The position numbers were made by a program, and so were the translations under genes. The notes below the pieces were generated by a model that was given only the letters and a program-made list of their open reading frames with translations, was not told where the DNA came from and ran no database searches. Shown here piece by piece: positions 40,877 through 48,603 of a DNA stretch of 53,982 nucleotides; position 1 is the first letter of the stretch; every line of letters starts with the position of its first letter. Source of the DNA: an uncultured Lachnospiraceae bacterium (GTDB lineage: Bacteria > Bacillota > Clostridia > Lachnospirales > Lachnospiraceae); the NCBI GenBank assembly GCA_947167155.1, contig CAMVHB010000012.1:1-53982 (forward strand), in the 5' to 3' direction.

Positions 40877-42057
40877 TTTTTTCCTGCTTTGTACTTTTCG
40901 AGCAGCCTGTTGATCCTGACTGAAGGCTCAAGGAGCGAGGAAAGGCTGCAGTCATGGTTTAATGTGTCGATGATGAGCGCTATGTATTTTGACATATCAC
41001 AGCTGATGTAATAATCCCTTGAAAGAAGCTCAGGCGACTGATATACGAGGTTCGTGGTCACGACCTTGTAGATCACGCCTTCCTCAACCGCCTTGTCAAA
41101 GGAATCAAGACCGCTTGTGAAGAGGCCGAAGGTCGCTACCGCAAATATCCTTCCTGCCTTCCTCTGCTTCAGCTGGCGCGCCACGTCTATCATTGACTCT
41201 CCGGAGGCTATCATATCGTCTATGATGATCACATCCTTGCCCTCAACATCATCTCCGAGGAACTCATGGGCGACTATGGGATTGCGGCCGTTGACTATCT
41301 TTGAATAATCACGTCTCTTGTAGAACATACCCACATCCACGCCGAGGACGTTTGCCATATAAACCGCCCTGTCCATGGCGCCCTCATCCGGGCTTATGAT
41401 CATAAGGTGGTCGGGATCGATCTCGAGATCCTTCACCTTCTTGCATATGCCCTTAATGAACTGATACGCAGGGCGTATCGACTCGAAGCCGTGAAGCGGA
41501 ATTGAATTCATGACTCTTGGATCATGCGCATCAAAGGTAATGATATTGTCAACCCCCATCGTCACGAGCTCCTGAAGTGCCACAGCGCAGTCGAGGGACT
41601 CTCTCTGCGACTTCTTGTGCTGGCGCGACTCGTATAGGAAGGGAAGGATCACGTTCACCCTCTGAGCCTTCCCCGCAATGGCGGAGATCACGCGCTTCAA
41701 GTCCGCGTAATGATCGTCGGGCGACATATGGTTCTCGTTACCGAAGATCTTGTAAGTCAGAGAATAATTCATGACATCTACAAGGATATAGATATCAAGC
41801 CCCCTGATGGAATCACCGAGGGTTGCCTTTGCCTCGCCTGAACCAAAGCGCGGACACTGGGCTTCTATGATGTAGGTATTTCCGGCGTAGTGCTCCCTGT
41901 CATATGTGTCGAGATGATCTATGGGTCGGTCCGATCTCCAGTCCACAAGATAATTGTCGACCTTCTTTCCTATCGCCTTGATGCTCTCAAGGGGGATAAG
42001 GCCAAGGGGCGCTACAGGGCGCCTGGTTATGAAATCCTCGTCGATGTTTGCTGGCAT
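40873..42057 (-). CDS. Ribose-phosphate pyrophosphokinase family protein
   Basis: 394 residues. The PRPP motif DVIIIDDMIASGESM and the catalytic region NVILPFLYESRQHKKSQRESLDC with FDAHDPRVMNS are clear. Its own extension of about 60 N-terminal residues, and an altered first domain, make it longer than the 315-residue housekeeping Prs. This resembles the second Prs-like family in Clostridia. It makes PRPP from ribose-5-phosphate and ATP, or a related pyrophosphoryl transfer; the first is more likely. RBS AAAGGAG. Confidence 0.85.
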   Translation of the reverse strand: MPANIDEDFITRRPVAPLGLIPLESIKAIGKKVDNYLVDWRSDRPIDHLDTYDREHYAGNTYIIEAQCPRFGSGEAKATLGDSIRGLDIYILVDVMNYSLTYKIFGNENHMSPDDHYADLKRVISAIAGKAQRVNVILPFLYESRQHKKSQRESLDCAVALQELVTMGVDNIITFDAHDPRVMNSIPLHGFESIRPAYQFIKGICKKVKDLEIDPDHLMIISPDEGAMDRAVYMANVLGVDVGMFYKRRDYSKIVNGRNPIVAHEFLGDDVEGKDVIIIDDMIASGESMIDVARQLKQRKAGRIFAVATFGLFTSGLDSFDKAVEEGVIYKVVTTNLVYQSPELLSRDYYISCDMSKYIALIIDTLNHDCSLSSLLEPSVRINRLLEKYKAGKN

Positions 42058-42092
42058 ATTCTGCTCCTTTTCCTAAACAGACAGCGTTGTTT

Positions 42093-43055
42093 TTATTGTA
42101 AGCGGAGGTCGGGTCCCGTCATCCTGACGAACTGATAATTCCCGGCTATCCGTGACAATACCCTTTCGTTATAACATTCTGCGATATCAGAAGGAAAGAG
42201 GTTTGTGGAGATCACAGTCCTTCTCTCGGAAAGCAGACGCTCATTGACTATGCGATAGACCGCGGAGACGACAAAGCTGTTTATGAGCTCCGTCCCGAGG
42301 TCATCTATGATGAGAAGCGAAGTCTCCATCACACCCCTGAAAGGCCCGTCTATATGCTTGAATTCGGAATCCGAGGCAATGTCCATGAATTCCGGTGCAG
42401 TAAGATATATTACGTTAAGCCCCCTGTCAAGAGCCTCTTTTGCTATGCAGTGGGAAAGAAAGGTCTTTCCCGTACCCGTTGTGCCGTATATAAGAAGATT
42501 TCTCCGGGCTTCCGAAGAAGGAGAAAGAAACCGTTTTGCGGTCTCAAGCGCTTTTTTTGCATTCTGCCTTGGCGTAAGGCCTGTCTTTTCATCAACTCCC
42601 TCGTCGGAAAAGACTGAAATATCAAAGGTTTCAAAGTTGTGCACCGAAAAAAGCCGCCTCTGCCGATCCTGCGAAAAGACGAGATCGTACTCGAGCTGCC
42701 TGAAGCAGGAGCACTTTTCCCCGTCGGGAAGATAGCCTGTATCTTCGCATTTCTCACATGAATATCTCGTTTCAAGATAATCCGCGGGAAATCCGCCCTG
42801 TAAAAGAAGATCCGTCTTTCTTTGGGACGCAGTGGACAGGAAGCTCTCAAAGTCCGCTCTCGCCCTCTCATCTCCGGCTATGTATCTCTTTACGGAGTCT
42901 GCGCCTCTTTTTGAAATATCATCAAGGAGCTTGCCCAATTCGGGGAGTTTCTCTGCGACCTCCCTTCGGCGTTCAAGCGCCGAAAGCTCAGCCCTGTTCC
43001 TTCGCTCGTCCAAAACCGCCTTTACGGTCTCATACTGCTCATTTGTAAGCGGCAT
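42093..43055 (-). CDS. DnaC/DnaI-type replicative helicase loader
   Basis: 320 residues, AAA+ ATPase. Zinc-binding cysteines C100, C103, C115 and C117, Walker A GTTGTGKT at 191-198, Walker B LLIIDDLG, sensor TVISTNL and an arginine-finger region ERVLSRIAGNY. The loader delivers the DnaB/DnaC-type helicase to the origin with DnaD and DnaA. It lies 13 bp after dnaD, an operon typical for Clostridia. Confidence 0.93.
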   Translation of the reverse strand: MPLTNEQYETVKAVLDERRNRAELSALERRREVAEKLPELGKLLDDISKRGADSVKRYIAGDERARADFESFLSTASQRKTDLLLQGGFPADYLETRYSCEKCEDTGYLPDGEKCSCFRQLEYDLVFSQDRQRRLFSVHNFETFDISVFSDEGVDEKTGLTPRQNAKKALETAKRFLSPSSEARRNLLIYGTTGTGKTFLSHCIAKEALDRGLNVIYLTAPEFMDIASDSEFKHIDGPFRGVMETSLLIIDDLGTELINSFVVSAVYRIVNERLLSERRTVISTNLFPSDIAECYNERVLSRIAGNYQFVRMTGPDLRLQ

Positions 43056-43068
43056 TGATCTGATCCTC

Positions 43069-44103
43069 TCATGACTGGTTCAAAAGCCTTGCCTCAAGCT
43101 CATCAAAATCGTATTTCCTCTCAGGGAAGTTCGACTGCTTCCTCGCAGTGCCTGACTTTCTGATAGTGAGCTCCGTGCCGTAGTTCTTCGGCTTCTGACG
43201 CTTCCTGTCATTTTCCTCTATCATCTCAAGAGTTGAGAAGCCCTTGTCATGCCAGCTTTTCAGCATGCTCTCAGCATAGGGGAAGCTGGCCTTTCCGGCT
43301 GAAAGTATGGTCCTTCGGCATGCTTCAAGGATAATAGAATCCGAAAAACCGTATTCCTTCGACCAGCGCTCGATATATTCGCATTCGACCGGAGCAAGAC
43401 TGCGACCCGTTATTCCAAAGGCCTTTGCAACCGTTCTCATCGTGGAGGAATAAACCTTCCCTCCGGATTCAGCCTCTTCAGGAGTCTTGTAGCCCGCCTG
43501 GGACCACTTCCTTGCAACCGCGTCCATATAGGAAAAATCGGCATGTTCCGACTCAATACAGGATTCGATAAGATAAGATATGAGTTCCGGCGACATCAAA
43601 AGATCCTTGTGCCAGGAATAGAATTTCTGTGTCTCAGTAGGCGAGAGCGGGCGTTTCATATAGAACTCAGTGCATTTGAGAACCTCCATCAGGTCCTCTT
43701 CAAGCGAAAGCCCCTTTTCTATCTCGCTGGGAGCCGCCTCTTGCCTCTCTGAAACGTCTGGCCCCGGCTTTTTCCTTTCTTCATTGAAAGAAAGACCGCC
43801 GCCGGAAAGATCCATCATACTGATCCCGGTGAGGCCATGACGGGAATCGAATTCCAGGCAGACAAGCCCCTTCTTCTCCCAGAATCTGAGTGCACGGGTG
43901 ATATCGCGTTCTGTGTGTCCAAGGAAATCCGCCATCTCTGATACTGAAAATGAAGGCTCCTCCTTTGTCAGGCTCCGAAGAAGATAGAGATATACCTTCA
44001 CGAATTCCCCGTCGGCTCCTGCCATATATTCATCTATGAAAACATCCGGGACAGCCGTGGTACGGCTCTTCAGACTTATCATCCGAAGCCTAATGTCGTC
44101 CAT
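43069..44103 (-). CDS. DnaD-domain primosomal protein
   Basis: 344 residues. A winged-helix N-terminus (FVKVYLYLLRSLTKEEPSFSVSEMADFLGHTERDITRALRFWEKKGL), then two helical DnaB_2/DnaD domains containing FYSWHKDLLMSPELISYLIESCIE and the YxxxIxxxW-like EYIERWSKEYGFSDSIILEACRRT. Acts with the helicase loader at replication initiation and restart. RBS GGAGGAGG ten bases before the ATG. Leader hairpin GGACAGG/CCTGTCC precedes it. Confidence 0.92.
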   Translation of the reverse strand: MDDIRLRMISLKSRTTAVPDVFIDEYMAGADGEFVKVYLYLLRSLTKEEPSFSVSEMADFLGHTERDITRALRFWEKKGLVCLEFDSRHGLTGISMMDLSGGGLSFNEERKKPGPDVSERQEAAPSEIEKGLSLEEDLMEVLKCTEFYMKRPLSPTETQKFYSWHKDLLMSPELISYLIESCIESEHADFSYMDAVARKWSQAGYKTPEEAESGGKVYSSTMRTVAKAFGITGRSLAPVECEYIERWSKEYGFSDSIILEACRRTILSAGKASFPYAESMLKSWHDKGFSTLEMIEENDRKRQKPKNYGTELTIRKSGTARKQSNFPERKYDFDELEARLLNQS

Positions 44104-44344
44104 GTGATAAAAACCTCCTCCGTAAAGGACAGGCGAAAGACAATGACCTGTCCCTGTGACGAAACGGAGTATAGCACAGGAGGATTGATCTGAAAAGCCT
44201 GAAATTAAGAGCAGGAGCGGTTTACAGCCATTTCCGTGAAACTGTCGATAATGTTCTTAAGTCCATTAAATGTGATAATTTCAAAGAAAAAATATCCACA
44301 GGAAGGCGATGTTTCACCGGCTTTTTCCTGTGGATAATGTTGAT
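44104..44344 (-). promoter_or_regulatory. murC-dnaD intergenic region with dnaD promoter
   Basis: This 241-bp gap holds three things. First is the murC terminator hairpin (44293-44336). Second is an extended -10, TGC-TATACT, at 44168-44173 on the minus strand, without a good -35. Third is a leader hairpin, GGACAGG...CCTGTCC. The rest shows no coding potential that I can see. Confidence 0.5.
44287..44336 (-). terminator. murC terminator containing DnaA-box-like arms
   Basis: On the minus strand TATCCACAGGAA and TTCCTGTGGATA form a 12-base-pair perfect stem around a 20-base loop, followed by TTTTTTC. Both arms contain a DnaA-box sequence (TTATCCACA at 44329-44337, and ATATCCACA at 44292-44300 in the opposite sense). 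Confidence 0.8.
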
Positions 44345-45772
44345 TCATGTATCTGACGTGATGTCATCCGCTATTTTTACGACATCTCCGGCCCCCATCG
44401 TTATCAACAGGTCGCCGTTCATAAGAGTTTGCGAAAGAAATTTTTTTATTTCCTCAAATGTATCGAATGCGTATACTTTTTTGCCCTTTTTTTGGAGCGC
44501 GTCTCTGATATCGGTGGAATGGATTCCGTAAACATCCTTCTCCCTCGCCGAATACACCGGCGCAAGGACCGTGATATCCGGCTCCGAGAGCACCTCTACG
44601 AAGTCGTCGAAGAAATCTCTGGTCCTCGTATAGGTATGGGGCTGGAATACGACTATGAGGCGCTCGTGTGGAAGCCTCCTCGCAGCCGCAAAGGTCGCCC
44701 TCATCTCCGTCGGATGGTGGGCGTAGTCATCTATCACTGTCGCGCCCTTGTAATATCCCCTCATCTCAAAGCGGCGGTTCGCTCCCTTGAAGGAGGAGAG
44801 CCCCTTTATTATCATTTCATCCGAAAGGATAATGTCGTCTGAATCGGCGCAGATCGCCTTCACCGCAGCTATGCAGGAAAGCGCGTTTGAAATGTTGTGG
44901 TCCCCGGGAACCGATAGCGTGACGCGCTCCATCTCCTTTCCCTTGTATACAGGGATAAAGGATGGACAGCCGTTTTCCCCGTAGGAAATATTCCTCGCCG
45001 TCACATCCGGCGACTTCTTTTCATCAAGAGAAAAGGTAATGACGTCACGGTCGGAAGAAAGCCCTTTTGTAAGCTCATTATAATCCTCTATGTCGGCGCT
45101 TATCACGACTGTGCCGCCGGGCTTGACATTTCCTATGAAATCGGAAAATCCCTGTCTGACGTTCTCGAGGGTCTTGAAAAAGTCGAGATGCTCGGCCTCC
45201 ACATTGAGGACCACAGCCACCTTCGGGAAGAAGGAAAGAAAGCTGTTCGAGTATTCGCAGGCCTCGGCAACAAAGCGGTCAGAGTTTCCCACAAACACAT
45301 TCGAGCCTATGGAAGGGTCGACAGCGCCTACCGTGACGGTTGGGAGGTTTTCTTTGTCCTGAAGCAAAACCTCCGTGATCATCGAGGTCGTGGTGGTCTT
45401 CCCGTGGGTACCGGCTATCGCTATTGAATTTTCATAATCCGCCATAATAGAGCCGAGGAGATCGGCCCGGCTTATCATATGGAGCCCGCGCGCTTCACAC
45501 TCCGCAAACTCGGGATTGTCGGGATGGATGGCCGCTGTATAGACAACGAGATCAATGTCCCTGTCCTTCACATTTGAAGCATCCTGAGGGTACATAATAA
45601 CGGCGCCTTTTTTTGAAAGCTGCTCAGTGAGAGGCGACGGCGCCCTGTCAGAGCCTGAGACAGTGAAACCTCTTTCCATCAGGATCTCGGCGAGACCGCT
45701 CATTGAGATCCCTCCGATGCCGATGAAATGGATCCTGAGAGGTTTTTTCAGATCAATAATATGAGCTGGCAT
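44345..45772 (-). CDS. murC: UDP-N-acetylmuramate--L-alanine ligase
   Basis: 475 residues. Mur ligase family: N-terminal IHFIGIGGISMSGLAEIL, ATP site IAGTHGKTTTTSMITEV, the central KGANRRFEMRGYYKGATVIDDYAHHPTE and the C-terminal domain with FQPHTYTRTRDFF. It adds L-Ala to UDP-MurNAc. The ATG follows AAAGGAAAG and lies only 13 bp after the LRR surface-protein stop, so it may be expressed partly from that transcript. Confidence 0.97.
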   Translation of the reverse strand: MPAHIIDLKKPLRIHFIGIGGISMSGLAEILMERGFTVSGSDRAPSPLTEQLSKKGAVIMYPQDASNVKDRDIDLVVYTAAIHPDNPEFAECEARGLHMISRADLLGSIMADYENSIAIAGTHGKTTTTSMITEVLLQDKENLPTVTVGAVDPSIGSNVFVGNSDRFVAEACEYSNSFLSFFPKVAVVLNVEAEHLDFFKTLENVRQGFSDFIGNVKPGGTVVISADIEDYNELTKGLSSDRDVITFSLDEKKSPDVTARNISYGENGCPSFIPVYKGKEMERVTLSVPGDHNISNALSCIAAVKAICADSDDIILSDEMIIKGLSSFKGANRRFEMRGYYKGATVIDDYAHHPTEMRATFAAARRLPHERLIVVFQPHTYTRTRDFFDDFVEVLSEPDITVLAPVYSAREKDVYGIHSTDIRDALQKKGKKVYAFDTFEEIKKFLSQTLMNGDLLITMGAGDVVKIADDITSDT

Positions 45773-45785
45773 TATCTTTCCTTTT

Positions 45786-47195
45786 TCAGTCGTCGAGTCT
45801 CTCTTCTCTCTTTTGCTTTACAATAACGGACTTCTTTCTCCGGCCCACTATGATGAGCGCAAGGCCTGCTGCCAAAACCGCTATCGCTATGATGAAGCGG
45901 GGGTCTATGTCTCCGTCAGCGGTCTTCGGCGTGGAGTCGGGGGTATGGGTTCCGCCGCCGCCACCGCCGTTGTAGTAGGTTCCGCCGCCACCGTTATAAG
46001 TGCCGCCGCCCGGATTTCTTCCATTGTCGGCAGCGCCACCCTGATTTGTGTTCCCGCCGGCATTTCCGCCGGCATTTCCGCCGCCGTTGCCGCCGGCGTT
46101 GCCTCCGGGAGTTGTTCCGCCCTGTCCCTGGTTGTTTCCGCCCTGTCCGCCTGAGCCCTGGCTCGAAGGGTCGGAGCTTGCAGGCTGCTGATCAGAGCTG
46201 CTCGGGGCAGCGGAGCTTGAGCCTGAGCTTGTATCAGGGCCGGGATCGGGACCGGGGTCGGGACCCGGATCGGGATCTACGGGGGTATCGAGGGAAACGA
46301 AGGGAATACCTCTCGAATCAGCATAATTCTGTGCTTCAGTGCCGTTATAGCCGTAGATCACTGCGGGAGTCCAGCCGCTCTGCCCGCCTATGGTCGCGAC
46401 AGACTTTGGAATCCAGATCTCCGCTATGCCCGAGCCTGAAAAGGCGCCGTCAGCTATCGTAGTCACCCCTGAGGGTATCTCCAGCGAAGATATGCCGTAG
46501 CAGCCCGAAAAGGCACCCGAGCCTATGGTAGTGGCGCCGCTGTATATGCTTGCCGAGGAAGCCCCGAAGGGAACCCGGATGAGGTTTGAGCCGGATTTGT
46601 TGTAAAGGCAGCTGTTCTTGGATGAATAAACCGAATTTCCCGGATCCACAGCGATATTCGTAAGGTTGTAGGTCTCATCAAAGGCAGTGGGGTCTATGGA
46701 TGAAACATTTGCCGGGATCGTAATGCCGGAAATGCCTGCGCCCTGAAAGGCCTGGCTCCCTATGGAGCTGACCGAACCCGGTATCAAATACGAGGAAAGG
46801 CTCCCGCAGTTGTAGAAGCACTGGGAAGGAATGGCTGAATAGGAACCGCCCGATACCGAAGAGAGGGAATTGCAGCCCGCGAAGCAGCCCGGCGCCAGTG
46901 ATGTAATGGATGAACCTATTGAGATGGAGGTAATGTCAGGGTTTGTCGCAAAAGCGCTTGCCGCTATCGAATTCGCGCTTCCCGGCATTCCGGTGATGTT
47001 CGAGAGTCCGCCGGTATAGGCAGTGATGGTACCGCTGTCATCGACTATGAAGCCGTTTTCTTCAACAGCCCTAGAACTCTGGGCGACGATCACCCAGACA
47101 GAAAGCACTATTGATAGGGCAATAAGAAGCCAGCCTATCTTCGTTCCTTTTTTCATGTTTTTTATCTTCCCCCAAGCAGATGAAAAGAATTTCAT
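45786..47195 (-). CDS. BspA-type LRR surface protein with sortase sorting signal
   Basis: 469 residues. A signal-peptide-like helix (WLLIALSIVLSVWVIVA, residues 22-38) follows a long basic start. Residues of about 70-290 hold LRR_5 repeats (ITSISIGSSITSLAPGCFAGC, ISSLEIPSGVTTIADGAFSGS). A Pro-Asp-Gly spacer (PDPGPDPGPD, then Gly/Asn-rich) spans the wall. The C-terminus has a TPKTADGD sorting motif, a transmembrane helix (IAIAVLAAGLALIIV) and RRKK. It is likely anchored by the class B sortase upstream. RBS GGAGGG. Confidence 0.85.
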   Translation of the reverse strand: MKFFSSAWGKIKNMKKGTKIGWLLIALSIVLSVWVIVAQSSRAVEENGFIVDDSGTITAYTGGLSNITGMPGSANSIAASAFATNPDITSISIGSSITSLAPGCFAGCNSLSSVSGGSYSAIPSQCFYNCGSLSSYLIPGSVSSIGSQAFQGAGISGITIPANVSSIDPTAFDETYNLTNIAVDPGNSVYSSKNSCLYNKSGSNLIRVPFGASSASIYSGATTIGSGAFSGCYGISSLEIPSGVTTIADGAFSGSGIAEIWIPKSVATIGGQSGWTPAVIYGYNGTEAQNYADSRGIPFVSLDTPVDPDPGPDPGPDPGPDTSSGSSSAAPSSSDQQPASSDPSSQGSGGQGGNNQGQGGTTPGGNAGGNGGGNAGGNAGGNTNQGGAADNGRNPGGGTYNGGGGTYYNGGGGGGTHTPDSTPKTADGDIDPRFIIAIAVLAAGLALIIVGRRKKSVIVKQKREERLDD

Positions 47196-47291
47196 GCCGG
47201 ATCCCTCCGACTATAAGCCTTTTTCGGGCTTCCTGCCGAAAATTACGCACCGGATCTTTGCGCCCGCACATATATCCATTTCAGCCTGCGA

Positions 47292-47336
47292 ACACAAGAT
47301 ATTGTGTATTTTATCACTACCTGACCCTACGCGCAA
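47292..47336 (-). promoter_or_regulatory. Candidate promoter and operator ahead of the LRR protein
   Basis: Minus strand: TTGCGC (47331-47336), a 17-bp spacer and TAAAAT (47308-47313) with a TGA extension, inside the 3' end of the sortase gene. Directly after it is the palindrome ACACAA-GATA-TTGTGT (47292-47307), a likely repressor site at the transcription start. Confidence 0.4.
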
Positions 47337-48585
47337 CAATAAAGAGTCTTCCGTTGTCCTTGTAATCATCACAGGTAGATAATGTCAGGACCTGGTCGCC
47401 GGGAGAAAGCGAAAGGTCCTTTGGATATAGCGTCAGGTCCCTCACATTATCAACGAAGGCGTTCCATTCCGCCTGATTTCCTGCATTTATGAAATTGTAA
47501 TACCGGTAGCTGCTGTCGTCCTGGTACTTCACCTCTGAAAGGCAGACAGCGACAACCTCATAGGTCCTGTGCTCAAAGATCGTGCTGAAATTGATGGTCC
47601 TGTGGCTCCTGTAGAAGTTCTCATCCTCATAGTATCTCTTCAGCGTCCCGAACATAAGCCCCGAATTCATGTCATGCCCGTATATGATGGTATTTGTGGT
47701 AGGATTCACGATGTCCGACCGGTAATCCACGAAGAGGGTACCGTTTGAGTCGGAATTTCCGTAGAAATCCCGCCGGAGATAATAGTCATTGTCGGTAGTC
47801 TGCACCACGACATAATCTATCTCTGTATCGGGAATAGTAAGCCAGCCCGCAGTATCGGGATTTTGCGCGTACAGCCCGGCGTAGTCCGGGAGAACCGTGA
47901 GCGTTGAGCGGTCCACCCTTATGTTCTGTCCGTAGATGTTCGTTACCCTGGTCTCGGTCCCGCCGGTGCCGCCGATAAGCCCGGCGTTCTCATTACTTTG
48001 GGGCGTATTTTCACCGCTTCCCGACGGCGTGTCTCCCGGTTTTGAAGCCTCACCGTAATCTACATTTGAATAACCGCCCTTTGCGATCGATTCCGCGACC
48101 TGCTTCCGAAGAGCCTCCGCCTTTCTTGCGCTCTGCACCTCAAGTATTTCCTGGCCGAGAAAGTAGACAAAGAAAAATGCAGCGACACAGGCCAGGGCTA
48201 TCCCGAGCCACCTGGTCCAGCCTGTCCGCTTCTCCGCGTCATCCACTATCTTTTTGTCGTCTATCAGCCCCTTTGACTTTTCCGCGACTATGTCGGTGAT
48301 ATGCTGCGCGAACTGCTCGCCTATCGGGGAGCGGAAGACTATCTGACCGCTCCGGAGCGCCTTGTATATCTTCACGGCGGTCTCCGGGTCCGATACGTCA
48401 AGATTGTTCTGTATCACGGAGATCTTCTTCAGGTCCTCCTGACCGTCCCTGTATTCGTGGAAACTGTCAAAGGAGAATTCCCCTATTACATATTTTCTCG
48501 GGGTCTCAAAGGACGAAGATGAGGCAGCCTCCCCGAAGGAAGCTGCCTCATCTGTTGATCCGTTTTTTTCTACAAAGTCTGCCAT
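47317..48585 (-). CDS. Class B sortase with long cytoplasmic N-terminus
   Basis: 422 residues. A cytoplasmic part of about 125 residues comes before the single transmembrane helix (127-144), then a linker and the sortase domain. Catalytic residues: H304 in IIYGHDM, C405 in TLSTC, R413 in GRLFIVA. It joins surface proteins with a sorting signal to the wall. The long N-terminal cytoplasmic region is unusual; class B sortases normally start with the membrane helix. Only AAGG lies close to the ATG (one base), so initiation may depend on coupling to the upstream gene, whose stop is 18 bp away. Confidence 0.9.
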   Translation of the reverse strand: MADFVEKNGSTDEAASFGEAASSSSFETPRKYVIGEFSFDSFHEYRDGQEDLKKISVIQNNLDVSDPETAVKIYKALRSGQIVFRSPIGEQFAQHITDIVAEKSKGLIDDKKIVDDAEKRTGWTRWLGIALACVAAFFFVYFLGQEILEVQSARKAEALRKQVAESIAKGGYSNVDYGEASKPGDTPSGSGENTPQSNENAGLIGGTGGTETRVTNIYGQNIRVDRSTLTVLPDYAGLYAQNPDTAGWLTIPDTEIDYVVVQTTDNDYYLRRDFYGNSDSNGTLFVDYRSDIVNPTTNTIIYGHDMNSGLMFGTLKRYYEDENFYRSHRTINFSTIFEHRTYEVVAVCLSEVKYQDDSSYRYYNFINAGNQAEWNAFVDNVRDLTLYPKDLSLSPGDQVLTLSTCDDYKDNGRLFIVARRVR

Positions 48586-48603
48586 GCCTTAATTAAAGCA
48601 TTT

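Noticed and set aside
44287-44340. Chromosomal replication origin
   Set aside because: Only two DnaA-box-like sequences, both in a terminator stem, without an AT-rich unwinding region or dnaA/dnaN genes.
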